Below, in pieces: positions 41,094 through 53,680 of a stretch of DNA of 64,000 nt. A program made the position numbers and the translations under genes. Within the stretch, counting starts at the first letter, position 1. Every line of letters starts with the position of its first letter. Source of the DNA: Mesostigma viride (Eukaryota; Streptophyta; Mesostigmatophyceae; Mesostigmatales; Mesostigmataceae); NCBI GenBank assembly GCA_009746045.1, contig RPFO01000089.1, forward strand, positions 1,103,364 through 1,167,363. The letters run 5' to 3'. The notes under the pieces are model-generated. The model saw only the letters and a program-made list of their open reading frames with translations, searched no databases and was not told the origin of the DNA.

Positions 41094-44000
41094 TTACGCG
41101 GGTGTGCGCGTCTCCAGCGCCTCCTTTGCCAGGCCCATGACAGACAGCGCGGTGGCCGCGATATGCGCCGCATCCAGACCAGCCTCGTCCAGCTGGTACG
41201 CGGTCGAGCCGTGCTCGATGAAGCGGTCGGGCAGGCACATGGGCCGCACCTTGACCTTGCCATCATCGAGCATGCCGTTGTTGGCCATGTAGTGCAGCAC
41301 GTGCGAGCCAAAGCCGCCGATGCTGTTCTCCTCGACGGTGATCAGCACGCCGTGGTCGCGCGCCAGCTGGCGGACCAGGTCCGTGTCGAGCGGCTTGCAG
41401 AAGCGCGCGTCCGCGACCGTGGCCGTGACGCCGCGGCCCGCGAGCACGTCGGCCGCCTGCAGGCACTGCTGGACGGTGGAGCCAAACGCGAGGAAGGCGA
41501 CGTCCTTGCCTGTGCGCAGGACGCGGCCCTTGCCGATCTCGAGCACGGTGCCCTTGTTGCCCTCGGGGAGGGGCACGCCGATGCCGTTGCCGCGCGGGTA
41601 GCGCACGCACGAGGGCCGGTCGTTGATGGACATGGCGGTAGCCACCATGTGCATCAGCTCGGCCTCATCCGAGGGGGCCATCACGACCATGTTGGGCAGG
41701 CAAGCCATGTACGTCACGTCAAAGGTGCCGCCATGCGTCGCGCCATCCGCGCCCACCAGGCCCGCGCGGTCCATCATGAAGCGCACGGGCAGGCACTGGA
41801 GCGCCACGTCGTGCACCACCTGTTCGCACGCCGTATAAGATTGCGTTCAGGGCAGGGATGGGGGCAATGAGGGTGGGGATCGGGGTCGGGGTGGATCGCA
41901 GACAGGAATGATCCACACGATGAGATTCAGGTCTACAAAGGCACAAGTGAGCACAGGCAGGACGCATGCAACCGCCCATCCTGCCACAGCCTTTCTACCA
42001 AATTCCGAATTGACAAAAGAAGGGTCTCCAGTCTCCACCCATCATAAGCCATGGACCCAATCCAGCGAGGACCTGGTTGCCCACTTCTCTCACCCACCCT
42101 TGCGGCTGCACAAGAACGACGGTGAAAGTTGTCTCCCATTTTTCTACTCTTACTCCCATCATGGGCCTCAAAGCGCCTGGCTTGGGACAAAAACAGGGCT
42201 GGGGCTTGGCCAGCAATCCTTAGTCCACCCATAGAAACACATCTCGACCCCCAGAGACCGTCTCGTCCATGCCCACCTATTCAGCGGGGCTTGGGGGACA
42301 TAGCCATTCATATCCACCGGAACAGGCTGCATCCCAGCGATCCTCAACACGGCCAGCCATCTCAAAACTTTCTTTCCTGCCCCGCCCACCTGGTCGTAGC
42401 CGCGCTGCAGGAACGTCGAGTAGATGGTGCAGAAGGGCGCAAGGCCCTCGGTGGCCAGCCCCGCGCAGAAGGTGACCGCGTGCTGCTCGGCGATGCCCAC
42501 GTCAAACGTGCGCTCGGGGAAGCGCTTCTGGAAGAAGTTCATGCCCGTGCCGCCACCCATGGCCGCGTGCACGCCCACCACACGCGGGTCGCGCTCCGCC
42601 TCCGCGATCAGCGCCTCGGCGAAGTACTGCGTGTATGGCTTGGTCTTGCTCTTCGACTTGTACTGCTTGCCCGAGACGACATCGAACTTGACCACGCCGT
42701 GCAGCTTGTCGCTCGCCTTCTCCGCGTGGTGGTAGCTGCGGGGGGGGGGGGGGGGTAGGAAAAAGCAAGAGGGAAGAAAGAAGGGGAAGGGAGCACGGAG
42801 AGCGATTAGGAAACAAGGAACAAGCGACTAGGAACAAGCGAATCCGGAGCTGGGAAACCAGCTGCAAGTGCCATAATTTGGGGATGGGGATAAACAACCT
42901 TTGAAACCAGGACCAGGGGATGATCTCCTTTGTTCGTTGAACTTCGGCCACACTCCTACTTGGCGGGAAACGCCAAGCACGGAAGCCCGAAACCTTCATA
43001 AGACATGCTGTTTCTGAGCCTGGCGGGGCAAGACACAAATGCCTCTGCTTTATCAAGGAGACAACAATGCTTTATGAACACGTCATCCATTGCTGGCCTA
43101 GACTACAGCGAGCACGTGCAGCGACCGGTGGCGCAGGTATTCTGGTGGTGAATTTTGGATTTGAATGATGGGCCAGTTCGCTGCTTCCAAGGCATGGCAG
43201 CGGGCAACATGGTCCCACCCCTGCCAGCACATCTTAAGTGGTCACCCTGGGATCTATTATACTGTGGGAGAAATGTGGTCAAGAATGCTTCCACCAACGC
43301 CTATGCCGCCATGGATCTGAGGGGCCCATGGTATGTGCCAACATGGGTTGGCAATTGTAGGATGTCTAGACAGCTTGCGGGCGCGAGGCGGGGGCACAAA
43401 AACTTGGGCTGGATAACATAATATTTGTGGAGGCATCCTGCCACAAATTACCAAGGGCCATACTTCCATACTCACAGGGTAAGGGAGGGTATAACGATCT
43501 TATATCTGGACATTCCAGTTCACCCTAACGAGCAAGCATTGCTCAAAACCGCTCACCTAATGCTGATCCAGTCAAGGCATAAGAGCCATCCACCAGAGAG
43601 CACACGCCAATGACTGGGGCATCTAGCAGACCCCCTCCACAAACTCAGAACCCTGGACCTACACAAAACAAACAGCACCTAAGCAAAATTGCAGGGGCTA
43701 CCATTACACTCACCCCTTGCCCTTGTCGGTCAGCACGTGGATGAGCACGGGTCCCAGCCCCTTGGTGTTCTTGACCTCGCGCAGGATGGTCACCAGGTCG
43801 TCCATGCTGTGGCCGTTGACCGGCCCGATGTAGTACATGCCCAGCTCCTCGAACAGCGTGCCCTTCTCGCCGCTGAACATGCCACGCGCGTACTCGTCCA
43901 CCTTGGACGCCACCTCGTGGATCGGCTCGCCCATGCGGATGGTCAGCTGCTTGGCAATCTCGCGCAGCTCTCGCAGCGGCCCCGATGCTTGCAGCCGCGT

Positions 44001-45393
44001 GAGGGCACCCGAGAGCGCGCCCACGGGCGTGGCGGGGCCGTCGAGGGTGGCCGTCGGGAGGGAGACCTGCTTGTTGTCGTTCAGGATGACAATCATGTTG
44101 CTGTCGAGGAAACCCGCGTTGTTCATGGCCTCATACGCCATGCCACCTGTAAGCGCCCCGTCACCAATAATTGCGATCACGTTGTTCTTGCCCTTCTTGA
44201 GGTCGCGCCCGACCGCCATGCCAAGCCCGGCCGAGATGGACGTCGACGAGTGGCCCGCGCCAAAGGGATCGTACTCGGACTCAAAACGGTTTGTGAAGCC
44301 GGAGAGGCCGTTCTCGGTGCGGATCGTGTGCATGCGCGAGCGGCGGCCCGTCAGGATCTTATGAGGGTACGCCTGGTGGCCGACGTCCCAGATGATCTTG
44401 TCGTCCGGTGTGTTGAACACGTGGTGTAGCGCGATCGTGAGCTCAACCACGCCCAGGGACGAGCCCAGGTGCCCGCCCGTCTTGGACACGGTGTAGATCG
44501 TCTCGTTGCGCACCTCGCGCGCGAGCTGCTCCAGCTGCGAGAGGGAGAAGTTGCGGATGTGGATTGGGTAGTTGACCATGTCCAGGAGCGGCGTCGGCGG
44601 CTTCTCCTCGGTGAATTGGTGCTGGCCTTGGGCAACCGCCGCTAGGGGCTCAGCCGGCTTGGAGGAAGCAATTGCGTGGAACTGCGGGGAGGGGGAAGGG
44701 GAGAGAGGTCGGCAGGGTGCAGCAAGGCATGCATGGACTACGGATCAGATGGCAAAAGATAACACAACGCATAGGCAGGTGATAACGCTCCTAGTCAGCA
44801 CACGGGAGCGAGCCCGTCGGGGATTTAAGTCGACCCCGGTGTGGTCGGAATTTCCGAGGTCACCGGACAGCATTGTATCCCACAGATGATGAAAACAAGG
44901 GGAAAACTTTTTCTCAAGTCCTGAATACTCAACAGCATCACAGCACTTAGCGGGCTTCCGAAGGAACTACATTGCTCCCCATCCGAGTATGCACATGCAT
45001 CAAAAAGTCATGATTACATATACCATATCAAATCATACGCAATTAACGGTCCTGATATGCAAATGTCACCATTAAAAGACCTAGATAATGTTCGGGACAC
45101 GTATACTAGGATGAAAGCTGCTGTATGATGTGGCATTTGTACGGCGACACGAATGCCTGGGTAAATCTGAGCGTGCAATGATGTCTCTACTGCTGCAGAC
45201 GATACACGTGAATATTTCGATGTCGTACCCGAGCCTTAGGGCGACCAAAACTCGCCCCGAGGGCCGGCCCTTGCCGAAGTCCCGTGAATTCATGCTGGGC
45301 GAGGTCTGACCGGCGTGAAGTCCTCGGAGTCGGGGCATTTAAGCAGCTCCCGCAGACTGTCCTAGGCGCTGCGGAAGCGGCGGCCGTAGCCAT
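41094..45393 (-). CDS. DXS: 1-Deoxy-D-xylulose-5-phosphate synthase, plastid
   Basis: Catalyses the first, rate-limiting MEP-pathway step: pyruvate + glyceraldehyde 3-phosphate to DXP + CO2, using thiamine diphosphate, in the plastid stroma. Inferred exons on -: 45393-45229 (or to 45208), 44681-43714, 42735-42390, 41819-41094, all GT-AG with matching phases, giving about 734 residues, the usual plant length. Exon 1 ([15 protein letters not shown]..., Ser/Ala/Arg-rich) fits a transit peptide. Landmarks: [13 protein letters not shown] (about 124-136), [18 protein letters not shown] (198-215), the ThDP motif GDG...NDN (228-258), catalytic Glu in [11 protein letters not shown] (Glu about 461), [18 protein letters not shown] at the start of exon 4, and [15 protein letters not shown] near the C-terminus. 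The intron 2 acceptor is preceded by C16. No disabling change seen. The exon 1 donor is ambiguous, since both choices are in phase. Confidence 0.93.
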
Positions 45394-46264
45394 GTCTGCC
45401 AAATTGAATGCGGCTAACCCGCAACCTAGCGAGCCCCCACAAATGTGGCGATGGCGTCAGCCCCGTTGACGAACCCTCTTGTCGATAGAGCAAACGGAAT
45501 AAGACCTACGGTTGCCTCTACCACTGCTTTTTGTCCCCCTTGCTCGCTTCTGATTGGTCGGGCGCGGGTCGCTCGGAACGGAATCACCTTAACTTTGGGA
45601 TCCAATCGCCCTTTCGGGACAAAGCATACCTACAGCCTGCAGGTTGAGGGCCACACAGTTCCGTTCGCATAAACGTCTGGTCGGCGACTCAGGAACACAT
45701 CCTGGCCGCGCCGCAGCCTCCAGCAGCCCGCGCGTCACGATACTTGCACCTGCAGAAGTGGCCCGCGTCACGTGGCCAGATATTGCGGCGTCGCGTCGAC
45801 TTCCTGCATCTCCCATCTTGCCACGTCGCAGTTCGCTAAGTTGATTTAAGTTTAGTTTAGTTGCGTTTTTTCCACGTTGCAGTAATCAGAGGCGGACATC
45901 TTGATACCCTAGGCTTAGCAGGGATTAACTATTGGTTATATTTGGAATAAACGTACACCTATTTATCTGGAAAAATCAGAGGCGGACTGCGTCGCTCGAT
46001 ATTTCGTTCGCCACGCGTCCCCTGCCCAACACCCTGTGCACCCCGCCTCACACCCACGTTTAAGATTCTCATGAGCCCCTGGATTTCGAAATTTCAGGTT
46101 TATGATCGCAGAGCTGGTTTGGGGCAAAAAGATCTTTAAGCGGTTGGTACAAAAAGCTGCCAAGTTCAGTTCCGGCCAGTGCCCAGTGTACAGACCACGA
46201 GCAACGGTATTGATATCTTTTTATCAAGTAACGTGCGTGTTTGCAACTTGCCCGTTGAAACTCT
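45394..46264. other. Upstream of DXS; promoter region, no other gene
   Basis: The first few hundred bases upstream of the DXS start (minus strand) presumably include its promoter; no clear TATA box. ATCAGAGGCGGAC occurs twice (45887, 45974). Confidence 0.3.
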
Positions 46265-46324
46265 ACGGCGGAGCGAATTTTCGGAAGAACCTCACCCTTC
46301 TGCTTGCAAATTCGGGACAAATTC

Positions 46325-48056
46325 GGTGGATGGATGGATGGATGGATGGATGGATCGGGATGGATGGATGGATGGATGGATGGATGGATGGATGGATGGA
46401 TGGATGGATGGATGGATGGATCAGCGGATGGATGGATGGATGGATGGATGGATGGATGGATGGATGGATGGATGGATGGATGGATGGATGGATGGATGGA
46501 TGGATGGATGGATGGATGGATGGATGGATGGATGGATGGATGGATGGATGGATGGATGGATGGATGGATGGATGGATGGATGGATGGATGGATGGATGGA
46601 TGGATGGATGGATGGATGGATGGATGGATGGATGGATGGATGGATGGATGGATGGATGGATGGATGGATGGATGGATGGATGGATGGATGGATGGATGGA
46701 TGGATGGATGGATGGATGGATGGATGGATGGATGGATGGATGGATGGATGGATGGATGGATGGATGGATGGATGGATGGATGGATGGATGGATGGATGGA
46801 TGGATGGATGGATGGATGGATGGATGGATGGATGGATGGATGGATGGATGGATGGATGGATGGATGGATGGATGGATGGATGGATGGATGGATGGATGGA
46901 TGGATGGATGGATGGATGGATGGATGGATGGATGGATGGATGGATGGATGGATGGATGGATGGATGGATGGATGGATGGATGGATGGATGGATGGATGGA
47001 TGGATGGATGGATGGATGGATGGATGGATGGATGGATGGATGGATGGATGGATGGATGGATGGATGGATGGATGGATGGATGGATGGATGGATGGATGGA
47101 TGGATGGATGGATGGATGGATGGATGGATGGATGGATGGATGGATGGATGGATGGATGGATGGATGGATGGATGGATGGATGGATGGATGGATGGATGGA
47201 TGGATGGATGGATGGATGGATGGATGGATGGATGGATGGATGGATGGATGGATGGATGGATGGATGGATGGATGGATGGATGGATGGATGGATGGATGGA
47301 TGGATGGATGGATGGATGGATGGATGGATGGATGGATGGATGGATGGATGGATGGATGGATGGATGGATGGATGGATGGATGGATGGATGGATGGATGGA
47401 TGGATGGATGGATGGATGGATGGATGGATGGATGGATGGATGGATGGATGGATGGATGGATGGATGGATGGATGGATGGATGGATGGATGGATGGATGGA
47501 TGGATGGATGGATGGATGGATGGATGGATGGATGGATGGATGGATGGATGGATGGATGGATGGATGGATGGATGGATGGATGGATGGATGGATGGATGGA
47601 TGGATGGATGGATGGATGGATGGATGGATGGATGGATGGATGGATGGATGGATGGATGGATGGATGGATGGATGGATGGATGGATGGATGGATGGATGGA
47701 TGGATGGATGGATGGATGGATGGATGGATGGATGGATGGATGGATGGATGGATGGATGGATGGATGGATGGATGGATGGATGGATGGATGGATGGATGGA
47801 TGGATGGATGGATGGATGGATGGATGGATGGATGGATGGATGGATGGATGGATGGATGGATGGATGGATGGATGGATGGATGGATGGATGGATGGATGGA
47901 TGGATGGATGGATGGATGGATGGATGGATGGATGGATGGATGGATGGATGGATGGATGGATGGATGGATGGATGGATGGATGGATGGATGGATGGATGGA
48001 TGGATGGATGGATGGATGGATGGATGGATGGATGGATGGATGGATGGATGGATGGA
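46325..48056 (+). repeat. (GGAT)n microsatellite, 1.73 kb
   Basis: About 430 near-perfect GGAT units, with interruptions only near the left end (TCGGGA at 46352, TCAGC at 46419) and TTGAC at the right end. The 570-667-codon WMDG and IHPS frames are artefacts. The true length in the genome may differ from the assembly. Confidence 0.97.
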
Positions 48057-49080
48057 TTGACGGATTTTTCATCCCCTATTCCAAGGGGGGTGTCCAAAAC
48101 AAAAATATCAGACACTAAGCTGAAATTTTCCATAAGTTGGCCCTTGGACCCTACCTACCTACTGTAGCACGTAGGCGCTATACCCGGCTAGCAAAACCCT
48201 GAGGTCCCAAGGGTTATAGGGGTCGACCTAGGGAGCAAAATGATCAGCTCCGCGAGCTCTACTGTACCGTTTGAGCATATTGGTGTATGGGAAAATTCCG
48301 GTTTTCTGAAATGGGTCGTTGGCCGGCGCGACGCGATACTGGCACGGCACGGCGCTGGATAGCCTAGTCCTAGCCGAAGCCTTGTAGTGGTGGCAGACGG
48401 CAGCATACTTCCGTGCCTAGGGGCAGCACCATCTTGCGGGCAACCCCCCCCTCTATGGTACCTGCCAAAATTTTGACTGCATATTTGGGTTCAGCTCGCC
48501 AAGTGCTATCAGTTTGTCCGTCAAACCGTTTCAAAATTCCGACCATACATGGAGCTAGCAGAAAATCCAAGTGTTTCAGTTGTTGTTAAAAACCCATATC
48601 GGCCCGGCACCCTACCTACCTACCCTTTAAGTTAACAGTTTTTGAGGCTCTGTAACTTCTAACCTAGAGACCCCCTGGGGTTGCGACCAGTGGCAAACAT
48701 GCTTGTTTTCGCGAGATCTACTCGAATCCAGCATGATGTAAATTTTCTTGTTTTTGGACACCCCCCTTGCCCTATTCGGCTATTCCTATGTTTTCTCACG
48801 TGTACGGCCTTAAAAGCTTCGCCAATTCTGGCGAACCTAACGGTTCTTCCGAAAATTGGCTCCGCCTGATTATTTTTTGGCGGTGTTGCTATTATTACTT
48901 CAAAAACTGAAACTTCCACTCATGCAGGACTCATGCATCAATTGGCGGGCTCCAGCGGGGCGCGCCGCGCCGCGCCCCCTCAGGTTTAAGATCTTCTCAG
49001 GTTTAAGATCGTCAACCCTGGATTTGATTTTAGGTTTAAGATCGCAGCCCTGGGTTGGCCGGACCCCAATCTTAAACATG
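48057..49080. other. Inverted-repeat-rich flank, no gene
   Basis: CAAGGGGGGTGTCCAAAA (48085) and its inverse (48749) flank 0.65 kb. CCTACCTACCTAC occurs at 48154 and 48610. GGCGGAGC-AATTTTCGG near 46268 reappears inverted near 48848-48868. CAGGTTTAAGATC recurs at 48980, 48998 and 49032. Confidence 0.4.
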
Positions 49081-52000
49081 GGGTGGTGGGTGTAGAATTA
49101 CCGCCATACCAAGACATGGAAGTTGGTTGGTAATGATGAGGTTAGCGGGTTGACAGTAAGCCGTGAAAATTTCACCGCGATCGCGCCGTCAGATTCCCTT
49201 GGATTGCATTTTGCCTACGAGCTATCACCGTGGTGCACACACAAACAAGCGTTGTTCACGGTGGTGCGCGCCAGGCCGCCAGCAATCGTGGTAATCGGTA
49301 ACTTCGCAAGCGAACTAGGCTGCGTCGAATCAGAAATTCACGACACGACGGGAATTGCTTCCCACTTTATTCGCTTATGGCAAGGCAGCAAACGTTTGGA
49401 TATTCTGCAGAAAATTGCGTGTTACTATACATTTTCTGCATCGATTGTATCAAGAAGTTCAGTTTACTCGTCAACGACTAGGCAAGCAAGCCCTGCGGAC
49501 TCATTACTGTTGTTGTCTGCCAGAAATCACACTAAAGCATACGGGAAGGTAGCGGTTAATTTGAACGCCTGTCTTCAGCTGTTCATCACATCTTCACCAC
49601 AAGTATGCCGTCTCCAGGGCGAAATGGTATCCTGCGGGTAACGTTACGTCTGCAGACGTCAAGAAAATCGTAAACAACTCAGTTGGAGGCCTAATTAAAT
49701 TCCGTGCATAAGTTCCTAATGCCCAGGCCGAACAGCAGAAAGCCGGCTCTTGCCGTACACTGATGGTTACAGCTGTGCTGTCTGGTTTGGGTCACGTCTT
49801 GTGTCACCACGTTGCCCACGGTGCTAGTTGAATTTACCATGCCCGCACATCTAAATACAGACGTTGTAACGATTAAGGGGAGGGTCCCATAGAAATATAT
49901 CAAAACTTACCCCCCCTAATAACTACAGAAATGCAACTGACAACCACTGAATGATGTTTGGGGACCATAAACATGATGTTTGGGCATGCATACCACCACT
50001 TGTTGGGGGTACTACCCCCAGCCATACACCGGCTATGAGTTAAAAATAGAAAAAAACGCTGTCCGGGGCACATCTTGCCCAGAACAGTGGGAGAACTAGT
50101 TGCATGAAAAAAGCACACCCCATATAAAAATGTCATGGGACATTGTTTCTACCTAATTGGATCAACAAAATCAGCACATCCCTTTGAGTTATTAATTTTT
50201 GGGCAAAAAATACGCTTTTTTAGGCGGGGCGTCCCCATACACACTCATAACACATCAAGTAGGCCTGAAAAGCACAAGTCGAATTCTGTCATGACCATAG
50301 AAGGCACTGTCAAAGTTTGGTGGCATTCTGAGCTCAGCTGTAGCAGTTATTAATTTTTGCAGTTGGCCACCTGTGCAGACGCTAAGGAAGGCATTAGTGA
50401 GTATTAAGGCACACTAACACTTCCTATGCCATCCAAAAGGCTCCTGACCATGCCCAATTCGACCACAATGTACAAGGAGGTGGCTGGGCACGTCATGTGC
50501 CCTTGCCTTACCTCGACACGGGCAACCTGTTGCGTGTGTGCACAACAATAAGGCAGGTAGCTCTACATGCCTAGCCAACACTTCTAAAGCATATTCCAGG
50601 TTTATGGTGTGGGCATCATCCCAAAACCAAGCTCAAACACACCCTAGAAAGCCATATCCACTTATTGCCCAACAAGGGTAACAACAGACAGTCCACAGAG
50701 AAAGCAGAATTATCATACATGCTGCTTGCCAAGGCTTCTTACCATGGTTACCTTGCCTTGCTAGCATATGAATTAGGGGTCTCCCATTTTAGTGGGAGAA
50801 AGGCCAACAAGACAGCGATAACCCCTACCTACGTGCAGTTCCACCCATGCAGTATGCCCCTCAGAAAAACCACTGCCACCTTTCTTTCCAGCGCAATTGT
50901 TTGCCAAGAAACAAACTCAAGCTTGTGAGCCTCTAACCACAATGAAGCCTCTGCTAAGAAAGGCCGCGTCAATATTCACACAAAACTGAGTGCTGTTAGC
51001 AATCTCCTTCCAAGAAACCACTCAGCAAATCCCTGACAACTTGACGATATGCCACGGTCACGCTTTGACACATCCCAGCCATGCAACGTACATAAAAACC
51101 ACTGAAAGGTGCCAGGAATATGGCGATGCGCAGCACGGAATGGCATTATACCTGGCGCTAACTGCACGGAAAGAAGCCGAAAACTTGCGTTGATAACCCA
51201 TAAAGGAAGCGAAACATTCATAGGGTCACGTTGATCACACGATCGTACCATTACCGGAATTGTCCTTCGCCCAGCGGCGCAAGAAAGAACAACCTTCCAT
51301 GGAATAATAAGACGCGCATCCCGCGAGCCTGGAGAGTGTCTTACCGATCATGACGGAAATCTTGCCGAAACCCAGCAAATTTTTTAAAGCTTTACCAATA
51401 ACGATTTAAACACATCCTTGACGCTAGGTAAAGCCCATAAAACCTGACAATCACCGCCGCCAGCGTGCATTTTAATTTATTCCTCTCGACGAAAACATCA
51501 GATTGGACCCCCGTGGCGATGGTCATCAATAAAATCATCGACACTGCAAAAAACGCGAACTCCGCTACGAAGTAGTATCATTTACTCATCGTCTTTAAGA
51601 TTCGCTCAGTTTCTCTGCATTCCGCGAGCTATCTTTTTCTACTCTGCCTGAAAGCACGTCGCCATGGCCAGCTCCGGTAGGGGTGCGCGCCCCGTGCACC
51701 ACTTTTTCACGGTACGGACGGGTACCGCGAATTTTTCGGCGCCAAAATATTCGCGCCGGGACCGTCCCCTTAAAAATGATCATCTGCATCATCCATAATC
51801 CAAATATGAAAGATCTTTTACCTGGGTTGCTTTCTTGAGTTACAGATCTTCAAGTATCCGAGCAACGTTGAGATGGAAATTCCACAGCACGTGATTTAGG
51901 GAATCACAACCCCTTGTAGACACAAAGACAAGCTCGTGTATAGACGACCTCTGTGGAACTGAAGGACGTCTATAGCCAAGGGGCTCTTATGAATGGACAA

Positions 52001-52478
52001 CAAAGACAAGCTTTATTATACCATGATGAATCAAAACCAACGTAGCAACAATGGCGACCCCACGTCCTTGATATCGACGTGCTTGTCGAGCATGCCTCAA
52101 CCTTAGCCTGAAGAGAACCAATCAAAATCATGGAATTCTAAACAAGATCCTCGTATCCATCCTAGTCACACAAAACAGAACAACACCACCAACAGCCTGG
52201 CAGAATCTGTACATGAGATCCTGAATCTGTAGTAAGCACTAAAGTCCCAAAGGAACATTTAAGACTTGGTAGTACCGACCAACAAACTAAACCCCACGTG
52301 GATCAGGCCACGACCAATAAGGGCTTCTAACAGTCGGTTGACAAAGTACAAGTTTCAAGTACCGCCTTCTTGGAAACCTCATAACTTTCCCAATACTGAT
52401 CCAAAAGTCCTCGAATAAAAGTCAAACATTCACAAAACAAAGGATGTAACAACAAAGTCATTTTTGCTTGTTACATAT
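49081..52478. other. No gene recognised
   Basis: Short ORFs only. A + frame of 172 codons (49123-49641) has no recognisable domain and no codon pattern that persuades me. The right end (about 51900-52478) may be a retroelement LTR on -: GAGGGGGAGATA (52495-52480) followed by TGTAACAAGC looks like a polypurine tract and LTR start, but no partner LTR is visible. Confidence 0.3.
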
Positions 52479-52840
52479 CTCCCCCTCAAGACTGGAACCA
52501 CCAGTTCCCCAAAATCAACTACTCTTTAAGGAGGAGTGACACTGAACAGAAATCCACCATCTCTTGGGAAAAGCAGATGGGTTTTTACATCCCTGAAGCC
52601 AGGGCCTCCTATCTCATAAACATCTAGTCACAGGTGCTTAAAGAAGACAAGTCACATCCTTATCCACTACAACAAGCCCAGATAAACACAGCAATACTGG
52701 AAGTCATCCCGTCATCATTCTGGAATTCTGGAACTCTGGACTAGAACATCAGAACTGGAATGGAGCCCCCCCATCATCCATCCTGGAATCCCCCCCTCAC
52801 ACCACAATCCAAAGCCCTCTTTCCTTCTCAGCCCTGTTCC

Positions 52841-53680
52841 TCACAGGCTATACCAATCCCCATTCAGGCCATCCTTGCCCTTGAGTCCACACATGGGAAA
52901 CTGCTCCACCATGTGGGCCAACTCTGGCCAGTTCCTGATGACCTGCAGCACCACGCAAGTCTCAGCAGCTCCTGCCACCATCTGGGCAGCATAGCGAAGG
53001 CATGCCCTTGGATAGGAGAGGAGCACCACAGACTGACTCTCAGGGTCCATCACCCAAGTAGAGGACGTCTTGTGCCTGCTCACCCATGATCTGTACGCCC
53101 ACCAGAACTGCAGAAAGGTCTTGACCACCGACCACTTAGCACCTATCAGAGGCACCAGCACCCTTAGTGGCGTCTGACGGACCTTGAGTTCCACAGTGTA
53201 CTTGGGCAACCCTGGATTGCAAAAGAGGTTAGAAGTCTCCAAAGGAAAACACCTTCTGGCAGAGCTGGAGGAAGAAGGAACCAAATCAAAGTCACCCTTC
53301 TGAACTGAAAACTCCAACAGCTCCATGTAGGAAGCCTCTCCCATGCTCACTGGCTTCAACTGAGTAAATGCCTCCTTCAAGGCCTCAGGTAAGGCTACCA
53401 GCATGTCCTGCCCCTCAGCAGGCCTCATGTCAATCTCAGGTCCTGGTGACAATGCATACATCCTATGCAGCAGATGAGCCACAAAAGGGGAGCCACTCTC
53501 ATACAGGCTGGTGTGCAGCTGAGATAGGACCTCCTCCACATAGCTTTCAGAGCTCACCTCCCCCTCCTCTCTGTTGAGTGCAGCCAACGCCTTGGCCAAA
53601 GTCTCACAGTGATCACAGGGGCCCATGCACTTCCTATGATCCACATTGTCCAAAAACCAAATGTCCTCATTTGAGGACAT
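52841..53680 (-). CDS. Hypothetical protein, 279 residues
   Basis: A single open frame from ATG at 53680 to a stop at 52841, uninterrupted in a region otherwise poor in ORFs. It starts MSSNEDIWFLDNVDHRKCMG and has a CxxxxCxxC cluster (CMGPCDHC, residues 18-25), an acidic helical stretch (EEGEVSSESYVEEVLSQLHT), a hydrophobic-aromatic segment (WSVVKTFLQFWWAYRSWVS, about 197-215) and SVVLLSYPRACLRYAAQM. No known domain. The start codon lies in the palindrome ATGTCCTCA-TT-TGAGGACAT. It may be a gag-like or accessory protein of an LTR element on -, since a purine tract and LTR-like start lie downstream (52495-52480). Confidence 0.45.
   Translation of the reverse strand: MSSNEDIWFLDNVDHRKCMGPCDHCETLAKALAALNREEGEVSSESYVEEVLSQLHTSLYESGSPFVAHLLHRMYALSPGPEIDMRPAEGQDMLVALPEALKEAFTQLKPVSMGEASYMELLEFSVQKGDFDLVPSSSSSARRCFPLETSNLFCNPGLPKYTVELKVRQTPLRVLVPLIGAKWSVVKTFLQFWWAYRSWVSRHKTSSTWVMDPESQSVVLLSYPRACLRYAAQMVAGAAETCVVLQVIRNWPELAHMVEQFPMCGLKGKDGLNGDWYSL
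53661..53680. repeat. 20-bp palindrome at an ORF start
   Basis: ATGTCCTCA-TT-TGAGGACAT, 9-bp arms. The same word, extended to 28 bp, is at 55363-55390. Confidence 0.8.

Noticed and set aside
40998-41870. 290-codon + ORF opposite DXS exon 4
   Set aside because: Antisense shadow of GC-rich DXS coding sequence; the minus frame carries conserved motifs.
46069-48167. ORFs of 570-667 codons reading WMDG or IHPS
   Set aside because: Translation of a tetranucleotide array that is open in every frame on both strands; no coding evidence.
49123-49641. 172-codon + ORF
   Set aside because: No domain, no splice or codon support, and competing frames.
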